Assembly (NCBI RefSeq): GCF_008364845.1
Contig: NZ_VTTP01000002.1
Location: 434,001-498,000 of the forward strand
Length of the DNA: 64,000 bases
Direction of reading: 5' to 3'
Source of the DNA: Actinotalea subterranea
Lineage (GTDB): Bacteria; Actinomycetota; Actinomycetes; Actinomycetales; Cellulomonadaceae
In this document: positions 1 through 9,298 of the stretch, in pieces
How positions within the stretch are numbered: position 1 is the first letter of the stretch
How the letters are laid out: each line of letters opens with the position of its first letter
Program-made: the position numbers and the translations under genes
The notes under the pieces: generated by a model
Told to the model about the DNA's origin: nothing
Databases searched by the model: none
What the model saw: the letters and a program-made list of their open reading frames with translations, nothing else

Positions 1-70
1 CCCACGCTCGCCCGCGGCGACCCCGGCCTGGTTGGCGGACGCGCTGGCGGCGCCTCCGACGTGGTACGGC

Positions 71-472
71 ATGCGGTGGCAGATCGACCTCACGCCCGGC
101 GGGGCACCGCGACCGGAACCGATCGACGGGACGACGACCGACGAGGCCCGCGCGTGGTCTCGCGAGATCCTCCAGCGACTCATGTCGGCGGGACTGCACG
201 TCACACCGGAGACGGACGAGGGCGAGGACGGTGCCGGGAACGTCACTGTCTACGACCAGCTCACGCTCGACATCGGTACCGGCTACATGGCGCTGAGCTT
301 CTTCCGCGACCTGATCTTCTGGACCACCGAGGTCTTCGCTCACGACTGCGACGCGGCGACCTTCGAGTCCGTCGCACGGACCGTGCTCGCTGCCGTCGCA
401 GGGGTCAGCGGGTACGTCCCGGAGCCCGACCACCTGTCGACCGACGAGAAGCGCCTCCTCGGGCTCGAGTAG
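71..472 (+). CDS. hypothetical protein, possibly 5'-truncated
   Basis: I do not recognise this protein. From the ATG at 71 it is 133 residues; the same frame is open to the left edge (a TTG lies at 32), so the true start may be outside the window. It begins MRWQIDLTPGG, is acidic, has no membrane segment or signal peptide, and has an aromatic stretch (MALSFFRDLIFWTTEVF) in the middle. The start at 71 is chosen because residues before it look non-conserved and because MRWQIDL reads like a natural N-terminus. It converges on glnA, with a strong shared hairpin between them. Confidence 0.5.
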   Translation: MRWQIDLTPGGAPRPEPIDGTTTDEARAWSREILQRLMSAGLHVTPETDEGEDGAGNVTVYDQLTLDIGTGYMALSFFRDLIFWTTEVFAHDCDAATFESVARTVLAAVAGVSGYVPEPDHLSTDEKRLLGLE

Positions 473-510
473 CCGTCTCGACGACTTGCACGCCGACCGA
501 CGCCGGACGC

Positions 511-549
511 ACGACGCCCCGGCCACCACGAGGGTGGCCGGGGCGTCGT
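511..549. terminator. bidirectional hairpin terminator between the first gene and glnA
   Basis: A perfect 17-bp stem (511-527 with 533-549) closes a 5-nt loop. There is no T-run, as is common in high-GC actinobacteria. It sits between two convergent genes and can serve both. Confidence 0.85.
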
Positions 550-593
550 CCCAGCTGGCGCGGCTGCGGTCCTGACCCGCGAGCCGCTAGCAG

Positions 594-2018
594 TCAGCAG
601 TCGTAGTACATCTCGAACTCGTGCGGGTGCGGACGCAGGCGGATCGGGTCGATCTCGTTGGCGCGCTTGTACTCGACCCACGTCTCGATGAGGTCGGGCG
701 TGAACACGCCGCCCTCGGTGAGGTAGTCGTGGTCGGCCTCGAGCGCGTCGAGGACCTCACCGAGCGAGCCGGGGACCTGCTGGATCGAGGCGTGCTCCTC
801 GGGGGGCAGCTCGTACAGGTCCTTGTCGACCGGCTCCGGCGGCTCGATCTTGTTCTTGATGCCGTCGAGGCCCGCCATGAGCATGGCCGCGAACGCGAGG
901 TAAGGGTTCGACGACGGGTCCGGCACCCGGAACTCGATGCGCTTGGCCTTCGGGTTGGAGCCCGTGACGGGGACCCGGATGCAGGCGGAGCGGTTGCGCG
1001 CCGAGTAGACGAGGTTGACCGGCGCCTCGAAGCCCGGGACCAGGCGGTGGTAGCTGTTCACCGTCGGGTTCGTGAAGGCGAGCAGCGAGGGCGCGTGCTT
1101 GAGCAGGCCACCGATGTACCAGCGAGCCATGTCGGACAGACCGCCGTAGCCCTTCTCGTCGTAGAAGAGCGGCGAGCCGTCCTTCCACAGCGACTGGTGC
1201 ACGTGCATGCCCGAGCCGTTGTCACCGAAGAGGGGCTTCGGCATGAACGTCGCGGTGCGGCCCGCGGCGTGCACCACGTTCTTCACGACGTACTTGAAGA
1301 GCATCACCTTGTCGGCGGACTTGGCGAGCGTGTCGAAGCGGTAGTTGATCTCCGCCTGGCCCGCGGTGCCGACCTCGTGGTGCGAGCGCTCGACCTGGAG
1401 GCCGAGCTTGTCGAGCTCGAGGCAGATCTGGTCGCGCAGGTCGGCGAAGTGGTCGACCGGCGGCACGGGGAAGTACCCGCCCTTGTACGGCGTCTTGTGA
1501 CCCAGGTTGCCGCCGTCCTCCTTGCGCCCGGTGTTCCACGCCGCCTCGATGGAGTCGATGTGGTAGTAGCTCTCGGACTGGCTCGTGTGGAACCGGATGT
1601 CGTCGAAGATGTAGAACTCGGCCTCGGGGGCGAAGAACGCGGTGTCCGCGATGCCCGTCGACTTGAGGTACGCCTCGGCCTTCGCGGCGATCTGGCGCGG
1701 GTCGCGGCTGTACGGCTCGTCCGTGTAGGGGTCGACGATCGACATGTTGACGTTGAGCGTCTTCTCCGTGCGGAACGGGTCGACGTACGCGGTCGAGATG
1801 TCGGCGAGGAGCTTCATGTCCGACTCGTGGATGGCCTGGAAGCCGCGGATCGAGGACCCGTCGAACATCTGGCCCTCGGTGAAGAACGTCGCGTCCACCG
1901 TGGAGGCGGGGACGTTGAAGTGCTGCATCACGCCAGGCAGGTCGCAGAACCGGACGTCGACGAACTTGACGCCCTCTTCCTTGATGAAGGCCATGACGTC
2001 ATCGGCGGAACTGAACAT
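594..2018 (-). CDS. glnA: glutamine synthetase type I
   Basis: Makes glutamine from glutamate, ammonia and ATP in the cytoplasm; the main ammonium-assimilating enzyme. It is 474 residues, the usual GSI length. The N-terminal beta-Grasp part ([18 protein letters not shown]) is followed by the catalytic domain with [12 protein letters not shown] and the sequence DLYELPPEE near residue 400, which carries the Tyr that is adenylylated in this family. The ATG at 2018 is chosen over an upstream extension to 2354 because MFSSADDVM matches family N-termini and an AAGGAG ribosome site lies 8 nt before it. A GlnR-type box lies about 65 nt upstream. It is transcribed away from the RDD gene, as in mycobacteria. 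Confidence 0.97.
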   Translation of the reverse strand: MFSSADDVMAFIKEEGVKFVDVRFCDLPGVMQHFNVPASTVDATFFTEGQMFDGSSIRGFQAIHESDMKLLADISTAYVDPFRTEKTLNVNMSIVDPYTDEPYSRDPRQIAAKAEAYLKSTGIADTAFFAPEAEFYIFDDIRFHTSQSESYYHIDSIEAAWNTGRKEDGGNLGHKTPYKGGYFPVPPVDHFADLRDQICLELDKLGLQVERSHHEVGTAGQAEINYRFDTLAKSADKVMLFKYVVKNVVHAAGRTATFMPKPLFGDNGSGMHVHQSLWKDGSPLFYDEKGYGGLSDMARWYIGGLLKHAPSLLAFTNPTVNSYHRLVPGFEAPVNLVYSARNRSACIRVPVTGSNPKAKRIEFRVPDPSSNPYLAFAAMLMAGLDGIKNKIEPPEPVDKDLYELPPEEHASIQQVPGSLGEVLDALEADHDYLTEGGVFTPDLIETWVEYKRANEIDPIRLRPHPHEFEMYYDC

Positions 2019-2082
2019 CCAGTGCTCTCCTTGATCTCGCGATGCGCGGGTGCGGCGTCGGCTCCGACCGTAAGGGGTCGGG

Positions 2083-2120
2083 GTTTCTCGACCGTGTACC
2101 TCGTGTTTCCGCCGCGTTAC
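2083..2120 (-). promoter_or_regulatory. GlnR-type nitrogen regulator box upstream of glnA
   Basis: Read on the minus strand the region contains GTAAC, 6 nt, GAAAC, 6 nt, TACAC, 6 nt, GAAAC. This is the spacing of the actinobacterial GlnR box (alternating GTnAC and GAAAC sites with 6-nt gaps); three of the four sites match exactly and the third is degenerate. It ends 65 nt before the glnA start, the expected position for an activator site. The assignment to GlnR is inference from the pattern. Confidence 0.75.
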
Positions 2121-2167
2121 CGGGCGCCCCACGCGGCGGCCTGAGCCGCCGTCGATAGGCTGGTCCG

Positions 2168-2698
2168 ATGGCATCACGGCGACAGGACCTGGGGTCCTGG
2201 CTGGAGGGTACTCCCGACGGTCAGGGGCACGACGGCGTGTCCCGGCTGGGCCTTCCTGCCGCCGGTCGGGGCTCGCTGGGCTCCGCGCCGCGACGCGTCG
2301 GCGCCCTCGGGATCGACTGGCTGCTGAGCATGGCGGTGAGCGCGGCGTTCGCACCCGTGCCCGGTGGCGCCGGCGGGATCTTCGCCGGCGCGCCTGAGGT
2401 GACGCTGGCGGTGTTCGCCGGGTCCACGGCCGTGCTCGTCGGCCTGCTCGGCCACACGATCGGGCACCGGCTCCTGGGTCTGCAGGTCGTGCGTCTGCGT
2501 GATCTCGGCGCGAAGTCCGGTGACGCTCACGCAGCGGCTGGCAACGAGCCGGTCACGGCGACCGTCCGCCCGCCCGGCCTCTTCGCCGGCGTCGTGCGTA
2601 CGGTCCTGCTCTGTCTTGTGATCCCCGCCGCGATCTGGGACCGGGACCGCAGGGGCATGCACGACGCCGCTGCCGGGACCGCCATCGTCCGGCGCTGA
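2168..2698 (+). CDS. RDD family membrane protein
   Basis: Integral membrane protein of 176 residues with unknown biochemical role; RDD proteins have been linked to ion or osmolyte transport in some bacteria, which is not shown here. The N-terminal 40 residues ([20 protein letters not shown]) are cytoplasmic; the RDD segment starts at [14 protein letters not shown] (about residue 42), with further hydrophobic segments near 80-105 and 140-160. The ATG at 2168 follows a TAGGCT hexamer by 6 nt, which suggests a leaderless mRNA. It is divergent from glnA and ends 15 nt from the end of the DUF4191 gene. The same gene neighbour occurs beside glnA1 in mycobacteria. Confidence 0.85.
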   Translation: MASRRQDLGSWLEGTPDGQGHDGVSRLGLPAAGRGSLGSAPRRVGALGIDWLLSMAVSAAFAPVPGGAGGIFAGAPEVTLAVFAGSTAVLVGLLGHTIGHRLLGLQVVRLRDLGAKSGDAHAAAGNEPVTATVRPPGLFAGVVRTVLLCLVIPAAIWDRDRRGMHDAAAGTAIVRR

Positions 2699-2713
2699 GC
2701 CGGTCGCGGCAGG

Positions 2714-3454
2714 TCAGCGGCCGCGCATGCCCTTGCGGTCGGGACGCACGCGGTACGGGTCGATGCCCTTGGGGACGGGCAGCCGGGCGCCACCCAGAGC
2801 ACGCAGCCGCTTGGTGATCTCCGCGACCTCCTGCTTGGTGAGGGTCGGCTTGAGCTTCTGCACGGTGCGCGCGAGCTTCGGCAGCGGCACCTGTCCCTCG
2901 CCGGTCCCCGCCTGGATGAGGGTCACGGGCACGTTCGGCAGGATGCGCGTGATCTTGCGGCGTTCCGCGTCGAGCAGCTTGGCCGAGCGACTGCCCGGGC
3001 CCTCGGCGACGAGCACGATGCCCGCGCGACCGATGCCGCGGAACACCAGGTCCTGCGAGCGCGGGTCGACGGCGACGGGCTCCTCGGGGAAGTCCCAGCC
3101 GCGGCGGATCGTGCGCAGCGCCGACAGGGACGCGCCGGGCTGTCCCTCGATCTGGCGGTACGCGGCCTTCTCCGTGCGTCGCGCGAGGATGAACAGCGCC
3201 GCCATCGCCGCGAAGGGGATGCCGACGACGAGCAGGTACACGACTTGGTTGACGAGGACGCCGATGAGCAGGGCGAGCGCGAGGGTCCCGACGAACGCCG
3301 CGAGGATCCACCAGGTGACGGCGGGTTCGACGCGCCGGGTCATCTGGTACGCCTGCCAGACCTGGTGGTACCACCGGGTCTTCTTCACCTTGGCGGCCTT
3401 GGGCGCCGAGCCCTCGGAGGCAGGGGTCGGTGCGGAGGAGCGCTGTCGGGCCAT
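2714..3454 (-). CDS. DUF4191 family membrane protein
   Basis: Conserved actinobacterial protein of unknown function, 246 residues. A basic N-terminus (to about residue 40, ending TRRVEPAVTW) is followed by two adjacent membrane segments (about 47-95), then a conserved cytoplasmic domain with RRGWDFPEEPVAVDPRSQD and VFRGIGRAGIVLVAEGP. It lies downstream of lipA with a 106-nt gap. A TAGACT hexamer sits 8 nt before the ATG at 3454, so it probably has its own leaderless promoter as well as read-through from lipB-lipA. In mycobacteria the same gene (Rv2219) follows lipA. Confidence 0.88.
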   Translation of the reverse strand: MARQRSSAPTPASEGSAPKAAKVKKTRWYHQVWQAYQMTRRVEPAVTWWILAAFVGTLALALLIGVLVNQVVYLLVVGIPFAAMAALFILARRTEKAAYRQIEGQPGASLSALRTIRRGWDFPEEPVAVDPRSQDLVFRGIGRAGIVLVAEGPGSRSAKLLDAERRKITRILPNVPVTLIQAGTGEGQVPLPKLARTVQKLKPTLTKQEVAEITKRLRALGGARLPVPKGIDPYRVRPDRKGMRGR

Positions 3455-3560
3455 GGGCCAGAAGTCTAGTGGTGCCGGGGTGCCGGTCCGACCCGCAGGT
3501 CCCGGGACCCGCAGGGGGCCGGTGCGCCGACGCGTCGACGGCCCGGGGGAGCGGCTCGCC

Positions 3561-4562
3561 TCAGCGGGCGAGCAGGCTCGAGGCCTCCTGGCGCGCGGTG
3601 CGCGCCTCGGCGAGGTGCGCGAGCTGGGCGGGGATCTCCTGGCCGCGGCGGCTCATGGCCTGCCCCCACAGGCGGCCGGCGCGGTACGACGAGCGCACCA
3701 GCGGCCCGGACATGACGCCGAGGAAGCCGATGCGCTCGGCCTCCTCGGAGAGGGCGACGAACTCCTCGGGCTTGACCCAGCGGTCGACGGGGTGGTGGCG
3801 CACCGAGGGGCGCAGGTACTGGGTGATGGTCAGCAGGTCGCAGCCGGCGTCGTGCAGGTCGACGAGGGCCGCGGCGGCCTCCTCGTACGTCTCGCCCATG
3901 CCGAGGATGAGGTTGGACTTCGTGACCAGGCCCGCCTCACGCGCGGCGGTCAGGACGGAGAGCGACCTGTCGTAACGGAAGCCCGGCCGGATCTGCTTGA
4001 AGATCCGTGGCACGGTCTCGAGGTTGTGCGCCAGGACCTCGGGGCGGGACGAGAAGACCTCGGCGAGCAGCTCGGGGATCGCGTTGAAGTCCGGGATGAG
4101 GAGCTCGACACCGGTGCCGGGGTTCATCGCGTGGATCTGGCGGACCGTCTCGGCGTAGAGCCAGGCGCCGCCGTCGGGCAGGTCGTCGCGCGCGACCCCG
4201 GTCACGGTCGAGTAGCGCAGGCCCATGGCCTGGACGGACTCCGCGACCCGTCGGGGCTCGTCGGCGTCGAACGCCGCGGGCTTGCCCGTGTCGATCTGGC
4301 AGAAGTCGCAGCGGCGCGTGCACTGGTCGCCGCCGATGAGGAACGTGGCCTCGCGGTCCTCCCAGCACTCGAAGATGTTGGGGCAGCCCGCCTCCTCGCA
4401 CACCGTGTGCAGGCCCTCGCGCTTCACGAGGCCCTTGAGCTCGGTGTACTCGGGGCCCATCGTGGCGCGGGTCTTGATCCACTCGGGCTTCTTCTCGATG
4501 GGCGTCTCGGCGTTGCGGGCCTCGACGCGCAGCATCCGGCGTCCCTCGGGAGCGATCGTCAC
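3561..4562 (-). CDS. lipA: lipoyl synthase
   Basis: Radical-SAM enzyme that inserts two sulfur atoms into octanoyl groups on carrier domains, giving the lipoyl cofactor of SucB and other E2/H proteins. It is 333 residues. The auxiliary-cluster cysteines are in [12 protein letters not shown] and the radical-SAM cluster in CTRRCDFC; the C-terminal RSSYRAG supplies the serine ligand of the auxiliary cluster. The start is GTG at 4562; a TAGGGT hexamer lies 6 nt before it, inside the end of lipB, so a leaderless transcript is likely in addition to lipB read-through (gap 9 nt). An internal ATG at residue 10 is a less likely start. Confidence 0.97.
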   Translation of the reverse strand: MTIAPEGRRMLRVEARNAETPIEKKPEWIKTRATMGPEYTELKGLVKREGLHTVCEEAGCPNIFECWEDREATFLIGGDQCTRRCDFCQIDTGKPAAFDADEPRRVAESVQAMGLRYSTVTGVARDDLPDGGAWLYAETVRQIHAMNPGTGVELLIPDFNAIPELLAEVFSSRPEVLAHNLETVPRIFKQIRPGFRYDRSLSVLTAAREAGLVTKSNLILGMGETYEEAAAALVDLHDAGCDLLTITQYLRPSVRHHPVDRWVKPEEFVALSEEAERIGFLGVMSGPLVRSSYRAGRLWGQAMSRRGQEIPAQLAHLAEARTARQEASSLLAR

Positions 4563-4571
4563 CGGACCACC

Positions 4572-5300
4572 CTACGTCAGTCGTCCGACGACCTCGCCCT
4601 GGTGGCTCGCGGCCAGGAGCGGTGCGAGCGCGGACCCGAGGTGCCCGGTCAGGAGCGGCTCGACCTCGGCGATCGTGACGTCCCGGGCGAGCTCTGCGGA
4701 GAGCGACGTGACGTCGGCGTCCGCGATGCCGCAGGGGACGATGCGCCCGAACGCCCCGAGGTCCGGCGTGCAGTTGAGCGCGAGGCCGTGCATCGTGACA
4801 CCGCGCGCGACCCGGACGCCGATGGCGGCGACCTTGCGCTCGCGACGAGGGGCGCGGGCCGGGGCCGACGTCCGGGGACCGCCCGCGTCGGGGGCCGTCG
4901 CGTCGTCCGCGGGCAGCCAGACGCCGGAGCGGCCCTCGACGCGGGTCGTGGTCAGGCCCACGGCGGCGCAGGTGTCCATGACCGCCTGTTCGAGCGTGCG
5001 GACGTACGCGACGACGTCGACGGGCTCGGCGAGCCGGACGATGGGGTAGGCGACGAGCTGGCCGGGGCCGTGCCAGGTGATCTTGCCGCCCCGGTCCACG
5101 TCGACGACGGGCGTCCCGTCGAGGGGGCGGTCCCACGTCGCGGTGCGACGTCCGGCCGTGTAGACGTCCTCGTGCTCGACGAGGACGAGCGTGTCCGGCC
5201 TGGTGCCCTCCGCGACGTCGGCGTGGATCTCGCGCTGGAGGGCCCACGCCTGCGTGTACTCGACGAGGTGTTCTCCCAGGCCGAGGCGCACGACGTCCAT
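4572..5300 (-). CDS. lipB: octanoyl-[acyl-carrier]-protein transferase
   Basis: Transfers octanoate from acyl carrier protein to the lipoyl-domain lysine, the step before LipA. It is 242 residues; the signature [17 protein letters not shown] is at about 70, and the catalytic pair is the Lys of KVAAIGVR and the Cys of GRIVPCGI. An Ala/Pro-rich insertion of about 25 residues before the catalytic Lys (around 130-155) is longer than in many homologues. A TAGCCT hexamer lies 7 nt before the ATG at 5300, overlapping the stop region of the marR gene, so it likely starts a leaderless lipB-lipA transcript. Confidence 0.96.
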   Translation of the reverse strand: MDVVRLGLGEHLVEYTQAWALQREIHADVAEGTRPDTLVLVEHEDVYTAGRRTATWDRPLDGTPVVDVDRGGKITWHGPGQLVAYPIVRLAEPVDVVAYVRTLEQAVMDTCAAVGLTTTRVEGRSGVWLPADDATAPDAGGPRTSAPARAPRRERKVAAIGVRVARGVTMHGLALNCTPDLGAFGRIVPCGIADADVTSLSAELARDVTIAEVEPLLTGHLGSALAPLLAASHQGEVVGRLT

Positions 5301-5310
5301 GCCCGGCAGG

Positions 5311-5901
5311 CTACCTCGGCGCGTCGAGGTCGCCCTCGTCCGGGTCGGTCGCGCGCGGGCGCTCGTGCATCATGACCGCGAGGATCTCGCGTAGCTGGAC
5401 CACCTGCTCGTCCGTCAGGCCACGGATGCTCATCTGCTCGGCGACGCGTGGATCACCCGCCTCGGCGAGCGCCTCGCGTCCGGCGTCGGTGACGACGACC
5501 GCGTGCCGACGGCGGTCGGTCTCGTGGGTGTGCCGCTCGATGTAGCCCGTGCGCTCGAGGCGCGCGAGGATCCGGCTCATGGTCTGCTCCGTCACGCCCG
5601 AGGCGATCGCGAGCTGACGCTGCGAGCGTGGGCCGCCCATGAGGAGGTAGAGGACGGGCAGCGACGCGTGGTTGAGGTCCCAGTGGGCGAGGTGCGCGTT
5701 CCAGTCCCGCTCGATGCGTCGCGCGACCGCGGAGACGAGCCGGCCCGTGGGCCACTGACCGGTGGGACGCGGCTGCCCGGGCTGCGGGACCGACGGGTCA
5801 GGGCGGGCGGGCGCCTGCGGGGCGTCCCGGCCGCCGGCCGACGCGGACGCGGACCCGGGCGCCGGGGGGACGGCCGTCCGATCCGTCGTACGGGCTGACA
5901 C
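5311..5901 (-). CDS. MarR family transcriptional regulator
   Basis: Predicted dimeric winged-helix repressor, 196 residues. An unusually long Pro/Ala-rich N-terminal extension of about 50 residues precedes the MarR core ([18 protein letters not shown]). The wHTH has [20 protein letters not shown] as recognition region and the wing motif [19 protein letters not shown]. The GTG at 5901 has an AAAGG-type ribosome site; an internal start after the Pro-rich tail cannot be excluded. It is divergent from an MMPL exporter, with an 18-bp palindrome in between, which is the usual arrangement of a MarR repressor controlling an exporter and itself. The inducer is unknown. Confidence 0.9.
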   Translation of the reverse strand: MSARTTDRTAVPPAPGSASASAGGRDAPQAPARPDPSVPQPGQPRPTGQWPTGRLVSAVARRIERDWNAHLAHWDLNHASLPVLYLLMGGPRSQRQLAIASGVTEQTMSRILARLERTGYIERHTHETDRRRHAVVVTDAGREALAEAGDPRVAEQMSIRGLTDEQVVQLREILAVMMHERPRATDPDEGDLDAPR

Positions 5902-5949
5902 GGGGCGACCTTTCGCTCGAGGAGTTGTGCGAACAGGCTAGTTGGGCTC

Positions 5950-8169
5950 ATGATACTCAGCATGCTGAGTAAATCGAGATCCGGCCGTGGTGCGCTGCGC
6001 GGACTCGCCATCGTGGCACTCCTGCTCGTGTGGCTCACGCTCGCGGGCCTCGGCGGATCGTCCATCGGACGGCTCTCCGAGGTGCAGGAGAACGACACCG
6101 CCTCGTTCCTGCCCCAGGGCGCGGAGTCGACCCGCGCGGGTGAGCTCGCACGCGAGTTCAGCGACGACGAGGTCCTGCCCGCCCTGCTCGTCGTCGAGGC
6201 CGACGGCGAGCTCGCGCCCGATCAGGTCGGACGGGTGCAGGCGTTCGCCGAGCGCATCGGTCAGATCGAGATCGGCGAGGGCACGACCATCGGGGACCTG
6301 CTGCTCGGCCCACCCGTCGCCATCCCGTCGCAGGACGGCCAGGCGATGCTCGTCACGCTGTCGCTCGACGCCGTCCAGGCGAACGAGCAGCTCGGCGAGG
6401 AGCGCGTGCTCAACCTCGTCGTCACCGAGCTCCGGACCGCCGCTGCCGACGAGCTCGCCGGCGACGGCCTCTCGGTGTGGGTCACCGGCCCCGCCGGAGC
6501 GATCGCCGACCTCGTCGAGGCGTTCGGCGGCATCGACAGCCTGCTGCTGCTCGTCGCGCTCGCCGTCGTCTTCGTGATCCTCGTCCTCGTCTACCGCTCG
6601 CCGAGCCTGCCGTTCACCGTCCTGTTCACGTCGCTGTTCGCGCTCGCGGCGGCGGCCCTCGCGGTCTACGAGCTCGCGAAGGCGGGCGCGCTCGTCCTCA
6701 ACGGGCAGAGCCAGGGCATCCTGTTCATCCTCGTGGTGGGCGCCGCGACCGACTACTCGCTGCTCATCGTCGCCAGGTACCGCGAAGAGCTGAGGCGTGC
6801 GGAGTCCCCGTACACCGCCATGGGCCGTGCGCTGCGTGCCTCGGTCGAGCCCGTCGCGGCGAGCGCCGGCACGGTGATCGCGGGCCTCCTGTGCCTCCTG
6901 CTCTCCGACCTCAGCTCGAACTCGAGCCTCGGACCCGTCGCCGCCATCGGGATCGCCGCCGCCTTCCTCGCATCCATGACGCTGCTGCCGGCGCTCCTGC
7001 TCATCGGCGGACGCTTCGCCCGGTACGTCTTCTGGCCGCGCGTCCCGCGCCCCGTGGACGCCGGGCTCGACACGGCCGGTGGCACCGGTGACGAGACCCT
7101 CGAGCACCTCGAGGCGCGGTCCGGTCTCTGGGGGCGCGTGTCCCGGCTGATCGGACGCCACCCACGGCGGGTCTGGCTCGTCACCGCCGGCGTGCTGCTC
7201 CTCGCGACCGTCTGGGTACCCACCCTCCAGGCCGACGGGACGAGCGAGACCGACATCTTCCTGACCGAGGTCGAGTCCGTCGCGGGCGAGGAGGTGCTCG
7301 CCCAGCACTTCGACGCCGGCCAGGTCCAGCCGATCACGGTCGTCGCGGACGAGGCCGACCTGGACACCGTGGTCGACGCCGCCGCCGGGGTCGACGGCGT
7401 CCTGTCCGCCCAGGCCACGACCGAGGCGTCCGCCGCGGGCGGGCCACCCGTCCCGGACGCCCCGCCCCTGGTCGTCGACGGCCGCGTCCTCGTCGAGGTC
7501 GTGACCGAGGCGAGCTCGGACAGCCAGGAGGCGACGGTCGTCGTCGAGGACCTGCGGGAGGCCGTGCACGCCGCGGCAGACGGCGCCCTCGTCGGAGGTC
7601 CCGCGGCCGAGCGGCTCGACACGCAGATCACGAGCGCCCGAGACCTGCGGGTCATCGTCCCGACGGTGCTCGCCGTGATCCTGATCGTGCTCGTCTTCCT
7701 CCTGCGGTCGATCGTGGCGCCCGTCCTCATCGTGATGGCGAACCTGCTCTCGTTCGGCGCGACGCTGGGCATCGGCGCGCTCGTGTTCAACCACGTGCTC
7801 GGCTTCCCCGGGGCCGACGCGTCCGTGCCGCTCTACGCGTTCGTGTTCCTCGTCGCGCTCGGCATCGACTACTCGATCTTCCTCATGACACGGGTCCGGG
7901 AGGAGTCGTTGCGCCACGGGACGCGTGAGGGGGTGCGCCGAGGCCTGTCCGTGACCGGCGGCGTCATCACGAGCGCCGGCGTGGTCCTCGCCGCGACGTT
8001 CGGCGCGCTCGCCGTCCTGCCGCTGCTGTTCCTGGTCCAGCTCGCGTTCCTCGTGGCGCTCGGCGTGCTCATCGACACCCTCGTGGTCCGGACGCTGCTC
8101 GTGCCTGGGCTCGTCCACGAGCTGGGTCGGGCATCCTGGTGGCCATGGGCATCGAAGATCGAGGACTGA
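5950..8169 (+). CDS. MMPL/RND family transporter
   Basis: Large membrane transporter of the MMPL (RND-like) family, 739 residues; likely exports a lipid or a toxic hydrophobic compound using the proton gradient. It has two repeats, each with one N-terminal membrane helix, an extracytoplasmic domain (about 35-190 and 415-560) and five more helices. The first repeat has LFILVVGAATDYSLLIVARYREEL and the second VALGIDYSIFLMTRVREE, both typical of the family with the conserved GxDYS/GATDYS motif. ATG codons at 5950 and 5962 are both possible; both lie in or beside the palindrome at 5954-5971. It overlaps the next gene by about 25 nt, so they are likely co-translated. Confidence 0.93.
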   Translation: MILSMLSKSRSGRGALRGLAIVALLLVWLTLAGLGGSSIGRLSEVQENDTASFLPQGAESTRAGELAREFSDDEVLPALLVVEADGELAPDQVGRVQAFAERIGQIEIGEGTTIGDLLLGPPVAIPSQDGQAMLVTLSLDAVQANEQLGEERVLNLVVTELRTAAADELAGDGLSVWVTGPAGAIADLVEAFGGIDSLLLLVALAVVFVILVLVYRSPSLPFTVLFTSLFALAAAALAVYELAKAGALVLNGQSQGILFILVVGAATDYSLLIVARYREELRRAESPYTAMGRALRASVEPVAASAGTVIAGLLCLLLSDLSSNSSLGPVAAIGIAAAFLASMTLLPALLLIGGRFARYVFWPRVPRPVDAGLDTAGGTGDETLEHLEARSGLWGRVSRLIGRHPRRVWLVTAGVLLLATVWVPTLQADGTSETDIFLTEVESVAGEEVLAQHFDAGQVQPITVVADEADLDTVVDAAAGVDGVLSAQATTEASAAGGPPVPDAPPLVVDGRVLVEVVTEASSDSQEATVVVEDLREAVHAAADGALVGGPAAERLDTQITSARDLRVIVPTVLAVILIVLVFLLRSIVAPVLIVMANLLSFGATLGIGALVFNHVLGFPGADASVPLYAFVFLVALGIDYSIFLMTRVREESLRHGTREGVRRGLSVTGGVITSAGVVLAATFGALAVLPLLFLVQLAFLVALGVLIDTLVVRTLLVPGLVHELGRASWWPWASKIED
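5954..5971. promoter_or_regulatory. perfect 18-bp palindrome, candidate MarR operator
   Basis: The sequence TACTCAGCATGCTGAGTA is its own reverse complement. It lies in the divergent marR/MMPL region, over the MMPL start codon, where a bound dimer would block transcription or initiation. The length suits a MarR dimer. The link to this regulator is inference from position. Confidence 0.75.
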
Positions 8170-9170
8170 CCCTCCGCGCCGGCGTCGTCGGGTACGGCGA
8201 CGCCGGGCGCGGGATCCACGCGCGGCTGCTCCGGGAGGTCGGGGCGACCGTGACCGACGTGGTCACGCGCGACCCCGCACGGCGAACGCTCGCCGAGACG
8301 GACTGGCCGGGCATCCGGGTCCACGACGACCTCGCCGGGATGCTCGACCACGGTGGGTTCGACGTCGTGGTCGTCGCGTCCCCGACCGGCCGGCACCTCG
8401 AGAACGTCCTGACGGCCGTGCCTGCCGGCATCCCCCTCGTCGTGGACAAGCCGCTCGCGCTCGACGAGCCCGGCGCCCGCGCCGCCGTCCTCGCGGCCCA
8501 GGAGCACGGGACCCCGCTCACCGTGTTCCAGAACCGTCGCTGGGACACGGAGCAGCTCACGCTCGCGGCCCTGCTCGCGACGGGTGCGCTGGGTGACGTG
8601 CACCGCTTCGAGCGACGGTGGGAGCGGTGGCGGCCCGTGCCGAAGGCCCGGTGGCGCGAGAACGCCGTGGGCGACGGCGGCGGGCTGCTCCTCGACCTCG
8701 GCTCGCACCTCGTGGACTCCGCCGTCCAGCTCTTCGGCCCCGTCGACAGCGTGCACGCCGAGCTCCGGGCGCTGACCACCCCCACCGAGGACGACGTGTT
8801 CCTCGCGCTGCGCCACGCGGGCGGCACCATCAGCCACCTGTGGGCCGGCGGCCTCGTCGGCGCGCCCGGTCCACGCACACGCGTCCTCGGGTCGCGCGGT
8901 GCGTTCCTCGTGACCGAGTTCGAGGGGGAGCCCACGCCGTTCGCACCGCTCGCCCCCGGCACCGGGACGGCAGGGTGGCTCGTGCACGGCGACGAGCGTG
9001 AGGCGGTGCCGAGCGCAGCCGGCGGGCACGCGGACTTCTACCGCGCGGTCGCCGCATGGGTCACCGGTGGCCCCGTGCCCGTCGACCCGTGGGACGCGGT
9101 CCGTACGGCGGCCGTGCTGGACGCGGCGAGGCGCAGCGCGGCGAGCGGGAGCAGCGAGCCCGTCGGCTGA
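8145..9170 (+). CDS. Gfo/Idh/MocA family oxidoreductase
   Basis: NAD(P)-dependent oxidoreductase, probably acting on a sugar or cyclitol; the substrate cannot be read from sequence. About 341 residues. The Rossmann motif is VGYGDAGRGIHARLL, and the family signature is VDKPLALDEPGARAAV (the EKP-type lysine is present in DKP). The C-terminal substrate domain has GDGGGLLLDLGSHLVD with the conserved D and H. The ATG at 8145 is preferred over a GTG at 8139; both overlap the end of the MMPL gene, so the two are likely coupled. A link between the exporter and this enzyme is suggested only by this overlap. Confidence 0.9.
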   Translation: MGIEDRGLTLRAGVVGYGDAGRGIHARLLREVGATVTDVVTRDPARRTLAETDWPGIRVHDDLAGMLDHGGFDVVVVASPTGRHLENVLTAVPAGIPLVVDKPLALDEPGARAAVLAAQEHGTPLTVFQNRRWDTEQLTLAALLATGALGDVHRFERRWERWRPVPKARWRENAVGDGGGLLLDLGSHLVDSAVQLFGPVDSVHAELRALTTPTEDDVFLALRHAGGTISHLWAGGLVGAPGPRTRVLGSRGAFLVTEFEGEPTPFAPLAPGTGTAGWLVHGDEREAVPSAAGGHADFYRAVAAWVTGGPVPVDPWDAVRTAAVLDAARRSAASGSSEPVG

Positions 9171-9253
9171 CACCGCACCACCTGAGCGATGACCGAGCGC
9201 TGCCGGTGCGGCGCGAGGGGCGGCGCGTGCCTGCGCGCGCACGCATCGCCTCC

Positions 9254-9262
9254 TGTGGACAA
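9254..9262 (-). promoter_or_regulatory. single perfect DnaA-box-like sequence
   Basis: The plus strand reads TGTGGACAA, the reverse complement of TTGTCCACA, the box preferred in high-GC actinobacteria. It is isolated and lies 37 nt before the pseudokinase gene. It may be a chance match or a DnaA-titration or regulatory site. Confidence 0.35.
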
Positions 9263-9298
9263 GTCCCGGCGCGACGCCCGGGCTGGTGACATGGAGCG

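Noticed and set aside
621-2144. 507-codon plus-strand frame over glnA
   Set aside because: Arg/Val/Leu-rich mirror of glnA codon bias with no domain. Similar long mirror frames over sucB, pepA, qcrB and sigA were rejected for the same reason.
594-2354. Long N-terminal extension of glutamine synthetase
   Set aside because: Residues before 2018 are Arg/Pro-rich with no family match and run across the GlnR box; the ATG at 2018 has a good ribosome site.
5938-8118. 726-codon open frame opposite the MMPL transporter
   Set aside because: It is a composition shadow: Asp/Glu/Arg-rich, no motif, and lies exactly under a well-supported transporter.
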